Source of the DNA: Tubiluchus corallicola
Lineage: Eukaryota > Priapulida > Priapulimorpha > Priapulimorphida > Tubiluchidae
Length of the DNA stretch: 62,195 bases
Assembly: GCA_030141605.1 (NCBI GenBank)
Contig: JAQGDQ010001108.1
Location: 1 to 62,195 of the forward strand
Reading direction: 5' to 3'
The notes beneath the pieces were generated by a model that was not told the DNA's origin, ran no database searches, and saw only the letters and a list, made by a program, of their open reading frames with translations. Numbering within the stretch: the first letter of the stretch is position 1; each line of letters starts with the position of its first letter. Below, piece after piece: positions 56,163 through 62,195 of this stretch. Both the position numbers and the translations under genes were made by a program.

Positions 56163-56795
56163 TATTTATCTAATCTAATCTAATCCAGTCTAACTTAATC
56201 TAATCTAACCTTATCTAATCTAATTTAATGCACCCCAATCTAATCTAGTCTAATGTTATTTAATGTGATTGTAATCTCGTATTATCTAATCTAACCTAAC
56301 CTAACCTAACTTTTACTAACCTAATCGAAATTTACACTCTATCGTAATCCTGCGTAACCAAAGTACCCAACTGATCCAATTTTAGGATCCAACTGTAACC
56401 TAATCTGATGTGGCCTAGAACCAAACGCTTAATAAATTATTTTTACCTAACCTAACCTGACTTGACCTGACCTGCCCTGACCTAACCTAACCTGACTTGA
56501 CCTGACCTGACCTGCCCTAACCTAACCTAACCTAACCTGACTTGACCTGACCTGCCCTAACCTAACCTGACCTAACCTGACCTGACATGACCTGACCTAA
56601 CCTGACCTGACCTGACCTGACCTGACCTGACCTGACCTGACCTGACCTAACCTAACCTCACCTGACCTGACCTGACCTGCCCTAACCTGACCTGACCTGA
56701 CCTGACCTGACCTGACCTGACCTGCCCTGACCTGACCTGACCTGACCTGACCTGCCCTGCCCTGCCCAGCCCTGCCCTGACCTGACCTGACCTAA
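56163..56795. repeat. (CTAAT) then (CCTAA/CCTGA) pentanucleotide block
   Basis: It starts as ctaatctaatctaatc and passes through a mixed zone into cctaacctaacctaacctga, then long cctgacctgacctgacctga runs with CCTGCC variants. On the - strand this is TTAGG degenerating to TCAGG, the arthropod-type telomere word. Confidence 0.92.
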
Positions 56796-56869
56796 CAATA
56801 ACTTATTGTTATTTATTATTGACCAAGCTAGCTAATTAAAACCTAATCATTTAATAAGTCTAATCATCT

Positions 56870-57260
56870 TTAAAAAATTATGTAATGTAATACGTGTTAT
56901 GTTAGTTTTGTAATGTCAAATGTATAAATAGTGTAAATGTAATGAGTGAAATTTATCTAATGTAAAGCATGTTTCTGTTAATTGTGTCATGTCAAATGTA
57001 TATATAGTGTAAAATATGTCATGTAAAATTTAATGTACTTTTGTAATATAGTTTTATAAAGATATTTTAATATGGGGTTTGTAAATATGTTCATTTATTG
57101 TATATAATTAGGCCTTAGTTTTGCACTTTAGTTTTTTTAGTCAGCACTGGACGCATTTGTCTTAAACAGTGTTGTTATCTTAACATTACGCTGAGGCTTA
57201 CTCAATTTTATTATAATCAGTGAACCATTTTAATGACAAATAAAAAATTAATATATATAT
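56870..57260 (+). mobile_element. Interspersed repeat, inverted partner at 58862-59250
   Basis: Shared words include gtaatgtaatacgtgttatg, gtataattaggccttagttt, ttagtcagcactggacgcat and gcttactcaattttattata. The copy ends in an (AT)n tail, like the 3' part of a retroposon. Borders are inferred from the match to the inverted copy. Confidence 0.75.
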
Positions 57261-58009
57261 ATTATAAGATAATATATTATAATATAAGATATTAATATAT
57301 ATATATATATAAGTAGATATCACTAATATAAAAACATCTAAGTGCCCGTGATCTCATTTATCGTGCTTGGTTTTAAATCTATGCAAGAGAATTAAACTAA
57401 GAATCGTTATCGATATTTCTTCTATCAGAAATCGATCGATGAAAAACCAATAGCATAATTTCGATTCCCATGTGGTGTTTTGTAGTTACTGTAAACAAAC
57501 GATCGTATTTTGTTTATAGTAAACATCCTTTTTCGTACAATGAGGAAGTTTACCATCAGAATACCATCATTCATAAATTTTTCTATATTACACTTTTTTG
57601 ATACTTATTTTTTCTTTCCATACTCTCAGTTTTTTAACTTTACTCACTAACCCTGGTCAAATTCCCCTGTTAATAAGACCCCATTTGAAACTACTACATA
57701 TAATAATCCTAATTACTGAATAATTGTATTATTTTGTTTAGATTTAGGTATCCAACTTTATTATTTTTTTTGTTTTCAGTTCTTTTTTGATAATCTGTAT
57801 CATTTGTGCTGTTTTTATTATTATTATTTCTTATTTGTTTTTCTTTTTGTCATCTGCAGCATCACCGTTAATTTTTAACATACGAACCTATTTATAAGAA
57901 AGGACAGGAGACTAGATGGCCCTATCGTCCTTCCCTGCCCTGTTCCATGATTATAATTACTTAATATTTAAAAAACTTTTGATGTTAAACTAATTGGAGA
58001 AAGTAAATG
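57261..58009. other. AT-rich spacer
   Basis: (AT)n at 57261-57315; otherwise no coding or repeat feature stands out. Confidence 0.5.
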
Positions 58010-58192
58010 TTCTATGTCTATGTCTATGTCTATGTCTACGTCTATGCCTACGTCCATGTCTACGTCTATGCCTACGTCCATGTCTACGTCTATGCCTACT
58101 TCTATGTCTATGTCCATGTCTACGTCCATGTCTACGTCCATGTCTACGTCCATGTCTACGTCTATGTCTATGCCTACGTCTATGTCTACATC
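58010..58192. repeat. (TATGTC)n hexanucleotide repeat
   Basis: Units tatgtc, tacgtc and catgtc alternate (about 30 units). ORFs reading Val-Tyr, Met-Ser or Asp-Met alternations through it are artefacts. Confidence 0.93.
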
Positions 58193-58384
58193 AATACCTT
58201 ATTTTATAAGGTTGGAGGTGTAGCTACTAGCCTGGGTTATTGATGTTGGCTTCTGTTTACGAAGGATTTATAACTTCAGTTTAGAGTAATATGGCTTTGC
58301 TTTATAATCTTGACTGCCTTTAATAAACGTAGGGCAAGAAGCAGAGTTTACAGTACCGTTGCTAGCTAGGTTATTTCTACAGTT

Positions 58385-59372
58385 TTAAAAACATAACTGC
58401 ACCCAATCTTAAACTGTATGTCAAAACAATGTACATTTTAAAATATTGCAAGGGAACATACTATTTCTTCAAGAATTATTACCACACAAATACAATTTCA
58501 CGTTCGCGCCACTAGTTCTTCACTGTTACATGCATTTCGCAAGTATCTCTCAAAAAACAGGTGCTGTATCTCTCACTTCAGTGGTGTCCGTTTGTGACGA
58601 ACTACACATGCTCGCTTCAGCAGCTTATGTGTGAGCACAGCGGTAAATTTGAAGTTAGAATTTTTATCTTAAAAGTTGCCGAGTTTTAGCACAATGCACA
58701 GAATCTTTTATATTAGCACTGTACTTACGTTTGCTTTTTCAAACACGTGTAACATGCTGATGGAGTGTTTGTGATGTTGAAAATTATGTTAGTTTGTGAT
58801 GCCATGAATAGTTTCACTCATATGCCATTAATTAAGATATTTATCTATTATTTATATATATATATTAATTCTTTATTTGTCATTAAAATGGTTCACTCAT
58901 TATAATAAAATTGAGTAAGCCTCAGCGTAATGTTAAGATAACAACACTGTTCAAGACAAATGCGTCCAGTGCTGACTAAAAAAACTAAAGTGCAAAACTA
59001 AGGCCTAATTATGTACAATAAATGAACATATTTACAAACACCATATTAAAATATTTTTACAAAACAATATTACAGAAGTACATTAAATTTTACATGACAT
59101 ATTTTACACTATATACATTTGACATGACACAATTAACAGAAACATGCTTTACATTACATAAATTTCACTCATTACATTTACGCTATTTATACATTTGACA
59201 TTACAAAACTAACATAACACGTATTACACTACATAATTTTTTTAAAAAATTTTCATTTTTTGCGTTTAATTATTAAAAACACTTTTGGAGTATTATTTAT
59301 GTTAAAACGAATACATTTTACTATACTTGAAAATGGGGTAGTATATGAAAAAGCATTCTCTTCTCCTTTAAA
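58385..59372 (+). mobile_element. TTTAAAGGA-type element interrupted by an interspersed repeat
   Basis: The left part 58385-58855 has the family landmarks (tgttgaaaattatgttagtt at 58774). The right end resumes about 59265 and ends gtatatgaaaaagcattctc ttctcctttaaa near 59372. The 58862-59250 segment is the reversed copy of 56870-57260 inserted between. Confidence 0.75.
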
Positions 59373-59749
59373 GATGAACTTGTATTTTGCTTTTCTTCAG
59401 AAATTGCTTTTCTGAAAACGATAACAGTTATGCCTTATGTGACTTAGGCTTCGCCTTGAATATCATTTTATAGATTTTCTTATGTATATTAATCATATCA
59501 ATCTCGGATAATTTTTGTTCTAGGTTTAATCTAAATATAAATATCTGAATAAATATCTGTATTCTTGTTTGACGAGTCTTAACTACTCTACCGTTTAAAT
59601 TCCCATTTGCAAAACTCAAGCAGCACGTTCTTCACCCGAATCCTTGGCCTAAGAAAACACTCAAGAAATCATTTTGTGTGTTGAAAAACCCTTGGCAGTT
59701 TTTGCCCTGTTAACTTGGTGTTGCTTGTGTTGTTTGCTTTTAACAGAGT

Positions 59750-60180
59750 TAAAGGAAAACAACACGACTTTTCGCATCCTGTTCAGCACCGAAATACGTA
59801 TACGTTTTACATACAAACGGTATGTATTTACGTACAAATTATAATATTTTAACACTTCTAATAATGCCAAAATGTTGCTGATAATTAAATAATAGGTTAG
59901 AAACTTAAATAACCGCATGTGAGCCCAGGTAGTGATGACGTCACAACTGAACGCAATTTTCAAACGTTCCACGAGAATTGTAGTTGTAAAACATTCGCTG
60001 CAATACAGCTGTAAATTTTAAATTCACATTTCAAGTTTAGCACAGGTGCTCATGCATTCATGCCGAATGGGTGCCACATGACAACTGAACCACATCTGAT
60101 CTGAGAGGTACAGTGCCTGTTTTTTGTTTCTTTTGAATGCTTTGTTGATTTAATTGTTTTGAGCTGAAAACTTTGGTGGG
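59750..60180 (-). mobile_element. TTTAAAGGA-type element, reversed, partial
   Basis: It begins agttaaaggaaaacaacacg and contains gatgacgtcacaactgaacg at 59935. The outer end near 60170 is worn. Confidence 0.6.
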
Positions 60181-60644
60181 GGCTTTCTTAAAAAAACACA
60201 GGGATTTAGCAGCATAAAATTATTACTTTGTTAGACATTTCAAATTTCAATAAAAACAAGAATATGTATTATTATATTATTATAATTCTATATTTTTAAA
60301 AACTATGTACAAAATACATATTCGCAGATATATGTTTAACATTTCTAAAAGCATTTACAAAGTATTAAACATATTCTCATGTGTATAATTTAGAAGCCAA
60401 CACATGAGACACAATGAACGACAACGATCATATACAATAGATTATAATCCATCACAACATACATACGTGATAAAAGATAACGAACATATTTTAATACATA
60501 GTAACAAAATCTACACGCATTACACACAAGCGACAGGGAGTTACATGGGCATATTAAACTGCTTAATACTGGTGTTTGTACATTGGTACTTGTGGCGACG
60601 TCTATTTGCCCACATATGCAACACGTAATTGTCAATGTCCAAAT
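60181..60644. other. Intergenic, no gene supported
   Basis: Two overlapping short ORFs on opposite strands (60404-60628 +, 60390-60656 -) have no recognisable motif. Confidence 0.45.
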
Positions 60645-60763
60645 CACTACTGCCAAATCACGTTGAAAACACCGGTTCTCGTCTGATCACCGAAGTTAAG
60701 CAACGTAGAGCCTGGTTAGTACTTGGATGGGTGACTGTCTAGGAATACCAGGTGCTGTAGGCT
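60645..60763 (+). rRNA. 5S rRNA-like sequence (pseudogene or head of a 5S-derived SINE)
   Basis: About 119 bases align with animal 5S rRNA: atcacgttgaaaacaccggt, tctcgtctgatcaccgaagt, taagcaacgtagagcctggt, tagtacttggatgggtgact and ggaataccaggtgctgtagg with ct at the end. The internal promoter boxes (aagttaagcaacgt; ttggatgggtgac) are present. The 5' end (cactactgccaaatcac) is changed from the usual GxCTACGxCCAT. No T-run terminator follows; instead a GC-rich 350-base segment does. I therefore favour a SINE3-type element or a displaced pseudogene over a working 5S gene. Confidence 0.75.
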
Positions 60764-61115
60764 TGCGGGATGCCCACACTGTATCTTGACACTAGGTGGG
60801 GGGGGGGGGGGGAGCAGCACAAGCAGCCAACGGCTAGAGGGCGGAGGAGGTCATGTGTAGAGGAGTAAATCTTCCAAATCAGGAGTGGAGCCCCGAAGGC
60901 GGACCAGTGCAGCATGCTCACTGTCTCCGGCAGCTCCTGCAGCCAATCTGGTGCCATACGTATCGCTCCGCTTTCCTTTGGACTACAGCAGGGAGGAAGA
61001 GAGGGGGTTCCTGTTGTCTGGGCAACTCAGGATCTCCATACACCTTGCCCAGGCGTGCGCCCTGGAGACATTCAAAGATCTCACTGCCAACCAATTGTCA
61101 ATGTCGCTGTAACTG
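60764..61115. other. GC-rich segment after the 5S-like sequence
   Basis: Markedly GC-richer than its surroundings, with a G run at about 60798-60812 and words such as ggcagctcctgcagccaatc. Three + frames are open for 67-87 codons, which is expected in GC-rich DNA. It may be the body of a 5S-headed retroposon or part of a 5S spacer; I do not recognise it. Confidence 0.45.
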
Positions 61116-61159
61116 ACTAGTTCTTTCTCATTTTCAGTGATACGTTCGAAATTGATTAG

Positions 61160-61515
61160 TAGGTGTGGGCATTCTCTACCAGACACTAAATTCGAATCGA
61201 ATTGAATATGACTTTCGAAGTTCAGTGTTTCGAATTCAAATCAAATTCGAATTGAGATTGAAAGATTTTCGAACAAGTTTTTGAACCGCCAGTAAAAGTT
61301 AGTCTTACAAAGATCATGCATATTGCTCAGTTTTGTCGTGCAGTAAAACCACTGATAATTTGTTAAAAAAATTGTGCTCAGAAATCACAGCTAAATTGTG
61401 CTATTTGCTTGATGTTTCAAACGTCTTAAACTGATCGAATCTATTGTCTTAAGTTCGAATCGAATTCGAACTAAAAAAAACTCGTTCGAACTCGAACGTT
61501 CGACGCTTACCTCTA
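61160..61515. mobile_element. hAT-type element related to 36326-36718
   Basis: It begins taggtgtgggcattctctac and ends cgttcgacgcttacctcta, with the same ttcgaatt-rich interior in opposite orientation to the 36326 copy. Flanking 8-mers (ttgattag and ctgttcag) do not match well, so the duplication has decayed or the borders are slightly off. Confidence 0.75.
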
Positions 61516-62195
61516 CTGTTCAGTAATGACTGGTTGCTTACGTTCGTTCACATTATACGTAAATTTTTGTTGACGGTGAAATGAATTTGGCTCGGCTTAG
61601 CCGTGGCTAAGGTTTCCGGGTTGCGATAGGATCTATGGGAAGTGGTATTTCGCAGATTATCAGTTGTAACGGAAGGGATATTGCAAATTCGTCAGTAATT
61701 GGACCATGGAGACGAGTACCTGGAAATTTCCACACGCTGTAGCCGTGTTGCCTGCATAAATTATCTATTAGTGCAAAGCACGAAGTAGATTAGTAATCAT
61801 AATATCGTACGTATGGATGCACATGTATAATTGTGCATACGGGGGTGGCGTACATAACATTTTTCTATACAATAAAACAAGCAGTTCACATACTTTTACT
61901 TTTATATCGAAAAAAATGCATAATTATTGGTGAATATTACATTTTTACAATGACGATGAAACAAGAGTAATTAGTACATGGATTTATATTTTAGATTTAA
62001 TAGATTTATTTCGCAATGAACATAAACATCTACATTACATGTGCATCAATAATCAGGTTTTGTTAATATAAAAATATGATACAATTCATGAATTCTGCGC
62101 TAGAGACATAAGAAGCTAGCTTATGGTAGGCCACTAGAATTAGTTACGAAAAAAATTACAATATATACAGATACAGTATTACAATATATACAGAT
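61516..62195. other. Intergenic, no gene supported
   Basis: AT-rich. At the window end ttacaatatatacagat occurs twice (about 62156-62172 and 62179-62195). Confidence 0.45.

Noticed and set aside
55733-56183. Cys/Leu/Val-rich membrane-like ORFs
   Set aside because: They read through the (TATTG) repeat; similar frames are open on both strands.
58007-58243. Val-Tyr alternating ORF
   Set aside because: Hexanucleotide repeat artefact.
60404-60628. 74-codon ORF with a hydrophobic C-terminal stretch
   Set aside because: AT-rich, overlapping an ORF on the other strand, no motif, no promoter or splice context.
60853-61116. Overlapping ORFs in the GC-rich segment
   Set aside because: Three frames are open together, as expected from base composition after the 5S-like sequence; no known domain.

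Overview
This is eukaryotic (animal) nuclear DNA. It is AT-rich, its genes are split by introns with GT/AG borders, and it is heavily loaded with tandem repeats and non-autonomous transposons. No bacterial gene organisation is seen. Degenerate (CCTAA)n blocks at 56160-56790, the complement of the TTAGG telomere repeat common in arthropods, together with an invertebrate-looking 5S rRNA sequence at 60645-60763, suggest an arthropod or related invertebrate. I cannot name the species.

Three protein-coding genes are recognisable, all on the + strand. (1) The 3' part of a TTLL4-type tubulin polyglutamylase gene covers 398-22483 in about twelve exons. Splice phases match almost throughout and the TTL catalytic domain is well kept, but two exons carry in-frame stop codons (TAG at 1606, TGA at 16549), and the exon at 13590 has no good donor before a TAA. 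It is either a decayed copy or a gene with recoding or sequence errors. (2) A complete carbonyl reductase 1-like short-chain dehydrogenase lies at 27580-28404 in one coding exon. (3) A complete TANGO6 (TMCO7) gene lies at 29186-35174 in three coding exons and encodes about 1,089 residues. Weaker gene-like signals are a small basic ORF at 37609-37962, a possible first coding exon at 53163-53248, and a Tigger/pogo transposase remnant at 27045-27239.

The rest is repeats. Most TTLL4 introns hold their own tandem array: 65 and 42 bp, then 63, 41, 110, 37, 83 and 43 bp, then a trinucleotide block and 28/12-bp arrays. TANGO6 intron 1 holds a 74-bp array. Arrays of 79, 26, 122, 71 and 42 bp lie in the intergenic DNA to the right. 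Several arrays sit inside DNA elements with terminal inverted repeats (13978-14662, 20610-22175, 35197-35743, 41002-41479, 47768-51041, 51674-52630), so the window looks like a collection of transposons carrying or creating minisatellites. Other mobile DNA includes two hAT-type elements with perfect 8-bp target duplications (4627-5089, 36326-36718), a Tigger/pogo element nested in a hAT-like element (26490-27400), a mariner-type MITE (51141-51354), a long-inverted-repeat family (best copy 53281-54760), a TTTAAAGGA-ended dispersed family with about nine copies, and a 369-bp solo LTR (23101-23469) carrying two perfect heat-shock elements just upstream of a TATA box.

The three genes have unrelated roles: microtubule and NAP glutamylation, carbonyl reduction, and Golgi organisation or RNA polymerase II import. 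Nothing suggests they act together. All assignments come from reading the sequence and recalled family knowledge; no database search was run.
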